Shown piece after piece: positions 26,607 to 35,535 of a DNA stretch of 64,000 nucleotides. Under the pieces are notes generated by a model. The model saw only the letters and a program-made list of their open reading frames with translations, was not told the origin of the DNA and did no database searches. The stretch is from Chitinophagaceae bacterium (lineage in GTDB: Bacteria; Bacteroidota; Bacteroidia; Chitinophagales; Chitinophagaceae), in NCBI GenBank assembly GCA_017307755.1, contig JAFKGQ010000003.1, forward strand, positions 1 to 64,000, read 5' to 3'. The position numbers and the translations under genes are program-made. How positions within the stretch are numbered: position 1 is the stretch's first letter; the number at the start of each line of letters is the position of its first letter.

Positions 26607-27575
26607 ATGAGCAAGGGCATCAATATTCTTGAGACAGGCAGGAACACCATTCGAATGGAAGCAGCATCAGTAGCCGCCCTTGAGGGGCTTTTGGATGAAG
26701 CATTCGAGAAAGCGGTGAAGCTCATCTTTGCCTGTAAAGGCCGCGTGGTGGTCAGCGGTATCGGGAAGAGCGCCATTATTGCTCAAAAGATCGTGGCCAC
26801 ATTCAACTCAACGGGTACGCCTTCCATTTTTCTCCACGCCGCGGATGCCATCCATGGTGACCTGGGCATGGTACAGGAACAGGACATCGTGCTCATCGTC
26901 AGCAAAAGCGGGGAGAGCCCGGAGGTCAAGATGCTCCTTAGCTTTATCCGCAACTTCGGCAACCCGCTTGTCGCCATGGTGGGCAACCTGCAATCTATAT
27001 TAGCCAAGCAAGCCGCCATTGTGTTAAATACCACGGTGGACCAGGAAGCTTGTTTGAATAACCTTGCTCCTACCAGCAGTACTACCGCGCAAATGGTGAT
27101 GGGAGACGCCCTGGCCGTGACCTTGATGGAGATGCGGGGTTTTAGCAGCAAGGACTTTGCCCGGTTCCACCCCGGAGGTACGCTGGGGAAGAAACTGTAT
27201 CTACGCGTACAGGACCTATATATTCATAACGAGCGGCCTCGGGTCCCTATATCCGCTACTCTCCGGGAAGTGATCATGGAGATCACCTCCAAACGTCTGG
27301 GCGCAACGGCCGTCACCGACGATGAGGGCGCCCTGCTGGGCATCGTTACGGACGGAGACCTTCGCCGCATGCTGGAGAAAAATATCAATACGGATGGGAT
27401 GACCGCCAGGGATATTATGACCACCCGACCCAAGACGGTGGAAGTCGAGGCCCTGGCCATCGAAGCGCTGGACCTTATGCGCACATATGATATAACACAA
27501 CTGGTGGTTACCGGAGCCACCGGCTATATGGGCTTTATCCATTTGCACGACCTGATCCGGGAAGGGATCATTTAA
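26607..27575 (+). CDS. kdsD: Arabinose-5-phosphate isomerase (KpsF/GutQ/KdsD family)
   Basis: 322 residues from ATG 26607 (MSKGINILETGR). The SIS domain shows RVVVSGIGKSAIIAQKIVAT, FLHAADAIHGDLGM and LIVSKSGESPEVKMLL, and the HPGGTLGKKL signature links it to two CBS domains (VPISATLREVIMEI, ATAVTDDEGALLGIVTDGDL and DIMTTRPKTVEVEALA). It converts ribulose-5-phosphate to arabinose-5-phosphate, the first step to Kdo for lipopolysaccharide. First gene of a six-gene plus-strand run with gaps of 3-24 bases; the next, manC, also makes a surface-sugar precursor. Confidence 0.96.
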   Translation: MSKGINILETGRNTIRMEAASVAALEGLLDEAFEKAVKLIFACKGRVVVSGIGKSAIIAQKIVATFNSTGTPSIFLHAADAIHGDLGMVQEQDIVLIVSKSGESPEVKMLLSFIRNFGNPLVAMVGNLQSILAKQAAIVLNTTVDQEACLNNLAPTSSTTAQMVMGDALAVTLMEMRGFSSKDFARFHPGGTLGKKLYLRVQDLYIHNERPRVPISATLREVIMEITSKRLGATAVTDDEGALLGIVTDGDLRRMLEKNINTDGMTARDIMTTRPKTVEVEALAIEALDLMRTYDITQLVVTGATGYMGFIHLHDLIREGII

Positions 27576-27583
27576 AACGTTTT

Positions 27584-28666
27584 ATGAATAAAAATCACTA
27601 TGTGGTCATCATGGCGGGTGGTATCGGCAGCCGCTTCTGGCCAATGAGCCGCCAAAACTTTCCCAAACAGTTCCTGGATATTCTGAACACGGGAAAGACG
27701 CTGATCCAATGGACCTTTGAACGCTTTGCCTCATTTATCCCCGTAGAGAATATCTACGTGGTGACATCCAATGAATACAAGGATATTGTACGGGAACAGC
27801 TGCCGGAATTGCCCAAGGAGAATATACTTGGAGAGCCTTCCCGGAAGAATACCGCCCCCTGTATTGCGTACATCTCTTTCAAACTGCAGCAGAAAGACCC
27901 GAAAGCTTCCCTTATCGTCGCACCCGCCGATCACCTGATCCTGGATAAGAAAGCCTTCACAAAGGTGTGCCTGGAGGCGCTGAGCTTTGTGGGTAAACAT
28001 AACGCTTTTATCACATTAGGGATAAAGCCCACCTATCCCAATACCGGATATGGTTATATCCAGCATGAACAGCATTCCGTATCAGACAATGTTTATAAGG
28101 TAAAGACCTTTACCGAAAAACCCAACCTGGAACTGGCCAAGACTTTTTTGGCCAGCGGTGATTTCCTGTGGAATGCCGGCATTTTTGTCTGGCAGGTAAA
28201 GAATATCATCCAGGCTTTTGAGAAATATCTCCCTGAGATGTACGATGTCTTTGCTGCCGAAAAGGATAAATTCAACACGCCTGGTGAAAAAAAGGCCCTG
28301 GAACATATCTACCCTCTCTGTACCAATATCTCCATCGACTTTGGCATTATGGAAAAGGCAGACAATGTATATGTCATCCCTTCCTCTTTTGGCTGGAGCG
28401 ATCTGGGTACCTGGAACAGCGCGTACGAAAATCTTGAAAAAGACTATCTGGCCAATGCCGTTGCGGGTGACAACGTGGTGGTGATCGACGCCACCAGATG
28501 CGTGGTAAAGGCGCCCAATGACAAACTGCTGGTATTGCAGGGCCTCGATGACTTTATCGTCGTGGATACCAAGGATGTACTGCTGATCTGCAAACGTGAG
28601 AAAGAGCAGGATATCAAGGAATACGTGGCTGAACTGAAACGCAGCAAAGGAGATCAGTACCTGTAA
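27584..28666 (+). CDS. manC: Mannose-1-phosphate guanylyltransferase
   Basis: 360 residues, the short form without the C-terminal isomerase domain. Nucleotide-binding loop VIMAGGIGSRFWPMSRQNFP with KQFLDI, then GEPSRKNTAPCIA, VAPADHLI, TEKPNLELAKTFL, LWNAGIFVW, FGIMEKA and FGWSDLGTW. It makes GDP-mannose from GTP and mannose-1-phosphate for O-antigen, capsule or fucose supply. Starts 8 bases after kdsD, so the two are surely co-transcribed. Confidence 0.96.
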   Translation: MNKNHYVVIMAGGIGSRFWPMSRQNFPKQFLDILNTGKTLIQWTFERFASFIPVENIYVVTSNEYKDIVREQLPELPKENILGEPSRKNTAPCIAYISFKLQQKDPKASLIVAPADHLILDKKAFTKVCLEALSFVGKHNAFITLGIKPTYPNTGYGYIQHEQHSVSDNVYKVKTFTEKPNLELAKTFLASGDFLWNAGIFVWQVKNIIQAFEKYLPEMYDVFAAEKDKFNTPGEKKALEHIYPLCTNISIDFGIMEKADNVYVIPSSFGWSDLGTWNSAYENLEKDYLANAVAGDNVVVIDATRCVVKAPNDKLLVLQGLDDFIVVDTKDVLLICKREKEQDIKEYVAELKRSKGDQYL

Positions 28667-28689
28667 GGAAGGTTTTGTATATTCGTTGA

Positions 28690-29409
28690 ATGTCCCCCCA
28701 TCCTCTCCATAATATCCTTTTCCTGGATATCGAAACGGTGTCCCAATATCGTTCGTTCGACGACGTGCCGGACGAATGGAAAGACCTGTGGCGGCATAAG
28801 GCGGAATCATTGTTGAGGGACAAACAGCCCGCTACACCCGAAGAGATCTACGGGCGCAGCGCCATTTATGCCGAATTTGGCAAGATCATCTGCATCAGCT
28901 GCGGCATCGTCTCCGGCATGCCTGCGGACAGGAAGCTATCTTTGAAGTCCTTTTCCGGGGACGATGAAAAAACGTTGCTTACTGGTTTCGCCGATCTTCT
29001 TCGCAAGTGGGCCCCGGATCACTCGAAGTATCTGTGCGCTCACAACGGTAAGGACTTTGATTTTCCCTATCTCTGCCGGCGTATGATCATACATGGCGTG
29101 ACCATCCCCGCCGTCCTGAATATTTCAGGAAAAAAACCCTGGGAGGTACAACATATCGATACCATGGACCTCTGGAAATTCGGGGAATACAAAAGTTTTG
29201 TCTCTCTCAACCTCCTGGCCCGTACGCTGGGCATCCCTACTCCAAAGGACGATATCGACGGCAGCAAGGTGGGAGAAGTATACTGGACGGAGCATGATCT
29301 GCCAAGGATCGTCACTTATTGTCAGAAAGATGTTATCACCGTAGCGCAAGTCTATCTTCGCATACATGGCGAATCCCTTATCCGGGAGGAGAACATCGAA
29401 CTCAAATAG
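28690..29409 (+). CDS. PolB-like DEDDy 3'-5' exonuclease
   Basis: 239 residues. Catalytic acids occur in LFLDIETVSQY (Asp, Glu), LCAHNGKDFDFPYLCRRM (Asp) and VTYCQKDVITVAQVYLR (Tyr-x3-Asp), the ExoI, II and III motifs of the DEDDy class. It is the stand-alone predicted exonuclease related to the proofreading domain of family B polymerases. Substrate and repair pathway are unknown. It lies inside the kdsD-manC run, 23 bases after manC. Confidence 0.92.
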   Translation: MSPHPLHNILFLDIETVSQYRSFDDVPDEWKDLWRHKAESLLRDKQPATPEEIYGRSAIYAEFGKIICISCGIVSGMPADRKLSLKSFSGDDEKTLLTGFADLLRKWAPDHSKYLCAHNGKDFDFPYLCRRMIIHGVTIPAVLNISGKKPWEVQHIDTMDLWKFGEYKSFVSLNLLARTLGIPTPKDDIDGSKVGEVYWTEHDLPRIVTYCQKDVITVAQVYLRIHGESLIREENIELK

Positions 29410-29422
29410 TATTATTATCATC

Positions 29423-30577
29423 ATGAGCTCTCCATCTATCTCCAGTAAGCTGCCCCGGGTGGGAACGACCATTTTCACTGTGATGAGCTCCCTGGCCGCC
29501 GAGCTGGGCGCTGTGAACCTGGGGCAGGGGTTCCCCGACTTTCCCATGAATGAAAAGTTAATAGGGCTGGTGGACAAAGCGATGCGCAATGGGTTCAACC
29601 AATATGCGCATATGCATGGTTTACAATCCCTTCGGGAAGTGCTGGCCGGGAAGATCGAATTCCTCTATGGGACTTCCGTCGACCCTGCCACACAGATAAC
29701 CATTACACCGGGTGGAACATATGCTATATATACCGCTCTTACTACTATATTACGACCAGGAGATGAAGTGATCGTTTTTGAGCCCGCGTATGACAGCTAT
29801 ATCCCAAACATCGAGATCAACGGCGCCATCCCTGTACGGATACCGCTGAGTTTCCCGGACTATCATATCGACTGGAAGGAGGTACGCCGGCGGATTACGC
29901 CCCGGACAAGAATGATCCTGCTCAACTCGCCCCATAACCCCACCGGCTCGGTGTTGCGGGAGGAGGATATCACCCAGCTGCGGAACGTGGTAAAAGACAG
30001 CCAGATATTTATACAATCGGACGAAGTATACGAACATTTAATTTATGACGGGGTACCCCACCAATCGATCCTGCGCTACCCCGACCTGCTGGAAAGGAGC
30101 TTTGTCTCGTTTTCCTTTGGCAAGGTCTACCACTGCACAGGCTGGAAGCTGGGCTACAGCATCTCATCTCCCGCGCTGATGACTGAGTTCAGGAAGGTCC
30201 ACCAGTTCAACTGCTTCAGCTGTCATACACCTTCACAGGTAGCTTTGGGGGAATTTCTCACGGATAGGAGCACGTACCTGGAGCTTGCCCCTTTTTTACA
30301 AGGGCGGCGTGATTATTTCCAGGATCTGATGAGAGCCACACGGTTTACCCCCCTCCCCTCCTATGGCAGCTATTTTCAACTGTACCGCTACGACCGGATC
30401 AGCGATGAGAGCGACAAGGATTTTGCTATACGTATCACAAAGGAGTACGGCGTGGCAGCTATCCCGGTGTCGGCATTTTATACGGAAGGAAAGGATGACA
30501 AAGTTGTGCGGTTCTGTTTTGCAAAAAAAGAGGAGACGTTGCAGCGGGCTGTGGAACGCCTGATCAAAATAAAATAA
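29423..30577 (+). CDS. PLP-dependent methionine-type aminotransferase (YbdL-like)
   Basis: 384 residues from ATG 29423 (MSSPSISSKLPRVG). Fold-type I class: VNLGQGFPDFP, YAHMHGLQSLREVLAGKI, LNSPHNPTGSVL, FIQSDEVYEHLIYDG and the PLP-Lys motif SFGKVYHCTGWKLGY, with the late Arg (VVRFCFAKK). The SFGK-x2-H-x-TGWK-x-GY pattern is that of YbdL/methionine or kynurenine aminotransferases. Probably transfers an amino group from methionine to 2-oxo acids, possibly in methionine salvage. Fourth gene of the run, 13 bases after the exonuclease. Confidence 0.93.
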   Translation: MSSPSISSKLPRVGTTIFTVMSSLAAELGAVNLGQGFPDFPMNEKLIGLVDKAMRNGFNQYAHMHGLQSLREVLAGKIEFLYGTSVDPATQITITPGGTYAIYTALTTILRPGDEVIVFEPAYDSYIPNIEINGAIPVRIPLSFPDYHIDWKEVRRRITPRTRMILLNSPHNPTGSVLREEDITQLRNVVKDSQIFIQSDEVYEHLIYDGVPHQSILRYPDLLERSFVSFSFGKVYHCTGWKLGYSISSPALMTEFRKVHQFNCFSCHTPSQVALGEFLTDRSTYLELAPFLQGRRDYFQDLMRATRFTPLPSYGSYFQLYRYDRISDESDKDFAIRITKEYGVAAIPVSAFYTEGKDDKVVRFCFAKKEETLQRAVERLIKIK

Positions 30578-30580
30578 GGT

Positions 30581-31882
30581 ATGATACGGATATGCGGCGG
30601 GATATTGATCTGTTTGTTTATGATAGGGTGTGGTGGTGAAGAAAATAAGAAGATCACGGTTTCCGACACGACAGTCTACACGGGGGCAGAGACGGATACG
30701 GTAGCCGGCGTCGATACGGCGGCGGTCATTGCCTATTACGATATACCAGCCGCACCGGAACTGACGGCTCACTCCATTCATCTGCAAAAAGGCGTGGACC
30801 TTAGCCTGCAGGTGCCGGGCGGATTCAATATCTGTGTTGCCTATGAGGGATTGCGCAGACTGCGCTTCCTTACCAAAAGTCCGGACGGACGTCTGTTCGC
30901 CACGGATATGTTCAATACCAGCGACAACAAGAGAGGCCGTGTGTATGCTTTTGAAGACTGGGATAGTGCGGCCCATGCCTATCGGGGTATCCGTACTTTT
31001 TTGGACGGACTCCATAATCCCAATCAAGTGGCTTTTTATAATGATAAAGGACAGGATTATATCTATGTTTCAGAAACAGGAAAGCTGAGCAGGTACCCTT
31101 ATCATGCCGGGGATACTGTGCCTTCGGGTCCTGCGGAGCAAATAGCTGCCTGGCCTGATTACGGCCTGGACTATAAATATGGCGGATGGCACCTTACCCG
31201 GAGCCTCGCATTCCACGAGGGGAAACTGTATGTCAGTGTGGGCAGCAGCTGTAATGTCTGTATCGAGAAGGAGGACGTGCGGGCTACCATCCAGGAAATG
31301 AACCCGGACGGCAGCGACCGGCATACTTTTGCTACCGGTCTTCGCAACAGTGTCGGGATCAAATGGGTGGGTAACAAGCTGTGGGCTACCAGCATGGGGA
31401 GGGACCTGCTGGGGCCCGACAGACCGGAAGACCTGTTCCAGACCGTCAGCCGGAATATCCATTACGGGTGGCCGTATTATTTTCAGTTCAGGGGTCATAT
31501 TTATGATGATACGGCGATGCAACGAGCTGCAAAAGAGGCAGGCCAGGCCATACCCGGGACGCCTCCCCTGGCCCAGTGCGGCTTCCTCGCTCATTCGGCG
31601 CCATTGGGATTTGATCATTTTTCTCATTTTTCCGACAGTCTGCTGAGCGATGTCTTCCTGGTGGCATTGCATGGCAGCACTACAGTATCCCGGCAGCGGG
31701 GCAATAGTATCGTTGCAGTATATGCATCCGGCCGGTATGTACCCATTGTGGATGGATTTCTTACTGGCCGGACAGAAGCGGACCGTAAGGGAAGACCCTG
31801 CGATGTGATGATGAATGACGCGCGGTCCTTCTTTTTTACAGATGACAAGAATGGGGTTCTTTACTATGTATGGAAAGATTGA
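30581..31882 (+). CDS. Lipoprotein, sugar/sorbosone-dehydrogenase-like beta-propeller
   Basis: 433 residues. The N-terminus MIRICGGILICLFMIGC has a lipobox (FMIGC), so it should be lipid-anchored. A Thr/Asp-rich linker of about 50 residues is followed by propeller strands typical of the GSDH/sorbosone dehydrogenase family: FLTKSPDGRLFATDMF, LDGLHNPNQVAFYND, GLRNSVGIKWVGNKLWATSM and ISI..HYGWPYYFQ. These proteins may oxidise aldoses with PQQ, but substrate and cofactor use are not visible. A pair of Cys (SSCNVCIE) is unusual. Starts 3 bases after the aminotransferase gene. Confidence 0.85.
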   Translation: MIRICGGILICLFMIGCGGEENKKITVSDTTVYTGAETDTVAGVDTAAVIAYYDIPAAPELTAHSIHLQKGVDLSLQVPGGFNICVAYEGLRRLRFLTKSPDGRLFATDMFNTSDNKRGRVYAFEDWDSAAHAYRGIRTFLDGLHNPNQVAFYNDKGQDYIYVSETGKLSRYPYHAGDTVPSGPAEQIAAWPDYGLDYKYGGWHLTRSLAFHEGKLYVSVGSSCNVCIEKEDVRATIQEMNPDGSDRHTFATGLRNSVGIKWVGNKLWATSMGRDLLGPDRPEDLFQTVSRNIHYGWPYYFQFRGHIYDDTAMQRAAKEAGQAIPGTPPLAQCGFLAHSAPLGFDHFSHFSDSLLSDVFLVALHGSTTVSRQRGNSIVAVYASGRYVPIVDGFLTGRTEADRKGRPCDVMMNDARSFFFTDDKNGVLYYVWKD

Positions 31883-31906
31883 TCTGAAAAACAAAAAAAT
31901 AATTAT

Positions 31907-32518
31907 ATGGCTACTATCGACACTGTCGTATTCGATCTGGGCGGCGTACTGATCGACTGGAACCCGGAATATCTTTACAGGGAGGTCTTTCCGGACGAAT
32001 CTGAGCGGCGCTGGTTCCTTTCCAATATTACCACGCCTGACTGGAATGAAGAGCAGGACGCAGGCCGGACGCTGCAGGAAGGGACGGAATATCTCGTACG
32101 CAAATTCCCCGAACACGAAAAGAATATCCGGCTTTTCTATGATCGATGGCAGGAAATGCTTGGCGGCCCGCTGCATGAGACGGTGGAGATCTTCCGGCAC
32201 CTGAAAGAGATCAGCAAAGTACGGCTGTATGCTCTCACTAACTGGAGCGCGGAAACCTTTCCCATAGCGTTGGAGTTATATGAGTTCCTTCACTGGTTTG
32301 ACGGGCGGCTGGTATCGGGCGCGGAAAAAATAAGGAAGCCCTCACCGGAGATCTATCAATTGCTGATCAAAAGGTTTGATATCGATCCAAAAAAGGCCGT
32401 CTATGTGGATGATAACCTCCGGAACGTGCTTCCTGCCAGGGAACTGGGGTTTTGGGGCATTCATTTCCAAAGTCCGGCGCAATTCCAGCAGGAGCTGGCA
32501 ATGCTGGGGGTGTGGTAG
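31907..32518 (+). CDS. HAD-superfamily phosphatase (subfamily IA)
   Basis: 203 residues. Motif I is VVFDLGGVLIDWNP; here the second Asp of DxD is replaced by Gly, as in the YihX/epoxide-hydrolase-like HAD group. Motif II is ALTNWSAETF, and motif III/IV is KIRKPSPEIY with VYVDDNLRNV. The four-helix cap between motifs I and II fits subfamily IA. Likely a sugar- or nucleotide-phosphate phosphatase; substrate unknown. Last gene of the kdsD run; it converges on feoB. Confidence 0.92.
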   Translation: MATIDTVVFDLGGVLIDWNPEYLYREVFPDESERRWFLSNITTPDWNEEQDAGRTLQEGTEYLVRKFPEHEKNIRLFYDRWQEMLGGPLHETVEIFRHLKEISKVRLYALTNWSAETFPIALELYEFLHWFDGRLVSGAEKIRKPSPEIYQLLIKRFDIDPKKAVYVDDNLRNVLPARELGFWGIHFQSPAQFQQELAMLGVW

Positions 32519-32557
32519 CCGGCCAGCGGTCCGTAGGACCCGGGAATGAGGATGATC

Positions 32558-34693
32558 TTATTTCAACAGCTGATAAACGATAAGGCTCATAATATAGGCA
32601 AGGCTTGTCATATACACCAACTGGATGGCGGGCCATTTCCAGCTGCGGGTTTCCCGGCGTACGACGGCCAGCGTGCTCATACATTGCATGGCCAGCACAT
32701 AGAATACCATCAGGGAAAGGCTTGAAGCCAGGGTATAGACAGGCCGGCCGTCCTGCCGGCGGGCAGAGCGCAACCGCTGCTGCAGGGTCTGCGGGTCTGC
32801 GTCCTTACCGCCTTCCACACTGTACAAGGTTGCCATGGTGCCCACGAACACCTCTCTTGCCGCGAAGGAAGTAATAAGGGCAATGCCGATCTTCCAGTCA
32901 TATCCCAGGGGATGGATAATGGGCTCTACTACTTTACCCAGGATCCCGGCATAAGAATTTTCCAAACGCTCTGCCTGCCGCTCTTTATCCAGGTCCGCTG
33001 CCCGATCGGGATGCAGCCGTACTTGTTCGGCGTATTGCTCCTCCACCCTGTTCATCCGCTGACCGGGGCCAAAGGAGCTGAGCGCCCATAAGATAAGACT
33101 GATGACAATGATCACCTTCCCCGCATCCACTACGAAGATCTTCGCCTTATTGATCATGGTGACGAGCACGTTATTCCAACGGGGGGCGCGGTAAATGGGC
33201 AGCTCCAGGATAAAAAAGCTTTTTTCCTTCAGTTTTATGAACGTCTTGGCCACGTAGGAGACGATCATGGCCATAAAGAGCCCCAGCATGTAAAGTCCCA
33301 TCATGACGAGCCCCTGAAGGCTGAAAATACCCAATACACGTTGGTTGGGAACGGCGACGGCGATCAGCATGGTATATACGGGCAGCCGGGCGCTGCAGCT
33401 CATGAGGGGCGTGATCAGGATGGTAAGCAGCCGCTCTTTTTTATTCTCGATATTACGGGTGCTCATGATCGCGGGTACGGCACAAGCAAAACCGCTGATC
33501 ATCGGCATGACACTCTTGCCATTCAACCCCACTTTTCGCATGAGCTTGTCTGTAAGGAAGCTGATTCGGGCCATGTAACCAGTGTCCTCCAGCACAGTGA
33601 TCAATCCGAAAAGGATCATGATCTGGGGTACGAAAACGAGGATACCGCTGAGGCCGGCCAGCAGTCCATTGATGAGGAGGTTGCTCCACCAGGATTCGGG
33701 GAGCATATGACTCAGCCAGGCCCCCAAGCGGGAAAAACTCCAGTCGATGGCGTCCATGGGATATTGAGCTATCCAGAATACGCTTTGGAACAAGAGGAAG
33801 AGTACTCCCAGTAAAATAATGTAACCCCAGGTACGGTCCAGGAATAATTTGTCCAGTTTTTCAGTGAACAAGGTCTTCTGCAAGGGGTCCGGCTCGGACA
33901 CCGTATGCTGCATGATATTCTTGATGCGGCTATAACGCTGCATGATCTCGTCAGCCTGTATCCTGGTATGGTTGAAGGCATGGATGCTTTCTATGTGCTC
34001 GATCTTATCCTGAACTACCTGGTCGAAGTCGAAGCTTTCGTGGTTGATCAGGTAGTGGATGGCGGTGTAGTCGCTGATATCCCTTCCATTGAAAAGCGCT
34101 TTTACGTCCCTTATCGCACCGGTGGCAAGGGCATTGCCTGCGATAAAATCCCTTGGCGGCGCCTGGCGAAGCTGACGGGCCCTCAGCTCGATGATCTTTT
34201 TAAGTTGCGGAATGCCTTTGTTCTTCCGGGGGTTTACGGAGACGACGGGAATGCCCAACTCCCGCTCCAGCCCTTCCACATCGATGTCGATGCCTTTGGA
34301 AGCGGCAAGGTCCATCATCGTGAGCGCTACCACTACGGGTATTTTCAGATCGATGATCTGGCTGCAGAAGAGGAGGTTTCTTTTCAGGTTGGAGGCGTCT
34401 ACTAGCAGGACTACCATGTCGGCATGGATGCCCGGGTCCTGGCCTAACAGTACCTTATAAGTGACCCATTCGTCGGCGCGTTTGGGATAGAGACTATAGG
34501 TACCCGGCAGGTCGATGATCTGGACGGAGTGGCCGGGTGAGAGTTCCGTGGAACCCGTCTTTTTATCGACAGTGACGCCAGGAAAGTTGCCTACTTTCTG
34601 GTTCAGACCGGTGAGGGCGTTGAAAAGCGAGCTTTTCCCAGAGTTTGGATTGCCTACCAGCGCGATATGAAGATTGTTCTTTTTCTGTTCCAC
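32558..34693 (-). CDS. feoB: Ferrous iron transport protein B
   Basis: 711 residues with a GTG start at 34693. The G domain has ALVGNPNSGKSSLFNAL (G1), NFPGVTVDKKTG (G2) and IIDLPGTYSLYP (G3). The G4 position reads ALTMMD rather than the usual NxxD, and G5 reads VNPRKNKGI. The membrane part contains the two Gate motifs (GFACAVPAIMSTR and ITSFAAREVFVGT) among about ten helices. FeoB imports Fe(II) across the inner membrane. No feoA is next to it and none is fused. Confidence 0.96.
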   Translation of the reverse strand: MEQKKNNLHIALVGNPNSGKSSLFNALTGLNQKVGNFPGVTVDKKTGSTELSPGHSVQIIDLPGTYSLYPKRADEWVTYKVLLGQDPGIHADMVVLLVDASNLKRNLLFCSQIIDLKIPVVVALTMMDLAASKGIDIDVEGLERELGIPVVSVNPRKNKGIPQLKKIIELRARQLRQAPPRDFIAGNALATGAIRDVKALFNGRDISDYTAIHYLINHESFDFDQVVQDKIEHIESIHAFNHTRIQADEIMQRYSRIKNIMQHTVSEPDPLQKTLFTEKLDKLFLDRTWGYIILLGVLFLLFQSVFWIAQYPMDAIDWSFSRLGAWLSHMLPESWWSNLLINGLLAGLSGILVFVPQIMILFGLITVLEDTGYMARISFLTDKLMRKVGLNGKSVMPMISGFACAVPAIMSTRNIENKKERLLTILITPLMSCSARLPVYTMLIAVAVPNQRVLGIFSLQGLVMMGLYMLGLFMAMIVSYVAKTFIKLKEKSFFILELPIYRAPRWNNVLVTMINKAKIFVVDAGKVIIVISLILWALSSFGPGQRMNRVEEQYAEQVRLHPDRAADLDKERQAERLENSYAGILGKVVEPIIHPLGYDWKIGIALITSFAAREVFVGTMATLYSVEGGKDADPQTLQQRLRSARRQDGRPVYTLASSLSLMVFYVLAMQCMSTLAVVRRETRSWKWPAIQLVYMTSLAYIMSLIVYQLLK

Positions 34694-34710
34694 CCGACTA
34701 ATTCAGCCTG

Positions 34711-34718
34711 CAAATGTA
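34711..34718 (-). promoter_or_regulatory. -7 box of feoB
   Basis: TACATTTG on the minus strand fits TAnnTTTG, 17 bases before the GTG start. No Fur-box-like palindrome is evident in the 73-base gap. Confidence 0.45.
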
Positions 34719-34766
34719 GGTGATAATTACGGTTGTGGTTTACGAGATCGGGAGGGATTCCGGGGT

Positions 34767-35498
34767 TTAAAGTGTTATTAGTTTTCCGTTCTCATATAAT
34801 GGAAGCACCGGCGCTACGTCGGGCGTTAGGCAATAGCGTATGTCCTTTTCCAGCCCAAAACCCGAAAGCCGTTGATAATGAGAGGCATTTTTTGCCTTCA
34901 TAAACTCGTACAGGTCCTTTTTTGCATCCTGGTATAGCGTTTCGGCGATCTGTGAGGAGTCGCAATTGATATAAAAATGCTTCTTTACCTTATTGATGAC
35001 GGCGCCGGCGAATAGCATGTCTTCAATATTGACCCGGTCTTTCCAGGCAGCGCAGGCCAGTACGACAGGTTGACCCTGGGTTGTGAGGTAGTCGCAGACT
35101 GCGCTTAGATTAGGAAAGGAGCCTGTGATGATCTGTCCGGCGCCTCTGTCCAGGGCCATATGCAATAATTTGGTCCCATTGGTAGTGGTGAGTACCAGCG
35201 TCCTTCCGCCGATGAAATCGGTAGGATATTCAAAAGGAGAGTTACCGTGCTGTAGCCCCTCAGCTATCTTGCCGTCCCGCTCGCCGGCGGTGATGCCATC
35301 GATCTGCCGTCCTAATTCGATGCATTTTGCAACACTATCTACAGGAATAACGCATTTAGCGCCGTTGTGTAATGCCGTTGCGATCGTTGAAGTGGCCCGG
35401 AGAACGTCAATGATCACCACGATGGCGTGGTTTAGATCATACAGGTGCAGTAATGCTGGTGATAAAGCCGTATATAAGCTGGGTCTGGAATTTGTCAT
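34767..35498 (-). CDS. comB: 2-phosphosulfolactate phosphatase-family protein (ComB)
   Basis: 243 residues. ComB family blocks are present: VVIIDVLRATSTIATAL, GERDGKIAEGLQHGNSPFEY, TLVLTTTNGTKLLH and LACAAWKDRVNIEDMLFAG. In archaea ComB removes phosphate from 2-phosphosulfolactate on the way to coenzyme M; in bacteria the product may be sulfolactate or a related sulfonate. No other sulfonate gene is in view, so the pathway here is open. It has its own promoter and lies between feoB and an SRPBCC gene. Confidence 0.9.
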   Translation of the reverse strand: MTNSRPSLYTALSPALLHLYDLNHAIVVIIDVLRATSTIATALHNGAKCVIPVDSVAKCIELGRQIDGITAGERDGKIAEGLQHGNSPFEYPTDFIGGRTLVLTTTNGTKLLHMALDRGAGQIITGSFPNLSAVCDYLTTQGQPVVLACAAWKDRVNIEDMLFAGAVINKVKKHFYINCDSSQIAETLYQDAKKDLYEFMKAKNASHYQRLSGFGLEKDIRYCLTPDVAPVLPLYENGKLITL

Positions 35499-35512
35499 AG
35501 CGGAATGGTCTG

Positions 35513-35520
35513 CAAATGTA
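35513..35520 (-). promoter_or_regulatory. -7 box of comB
   Basis: TACATTTG on the minus strand fits TAnnTTTG, 14 bases before ATG 35498; a TTG 24 bases further upstream is a possible -33. Confidence 0.45.
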
Positions 35521-35535
35521 AGCTTTATAAGACGG

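Noticed and set aside
31070..32200. 376-codon open frame on the minus strand
   Set aside because: Antisense across two convincing plus-strand genes (lipoprotein and HAD phosphatase).
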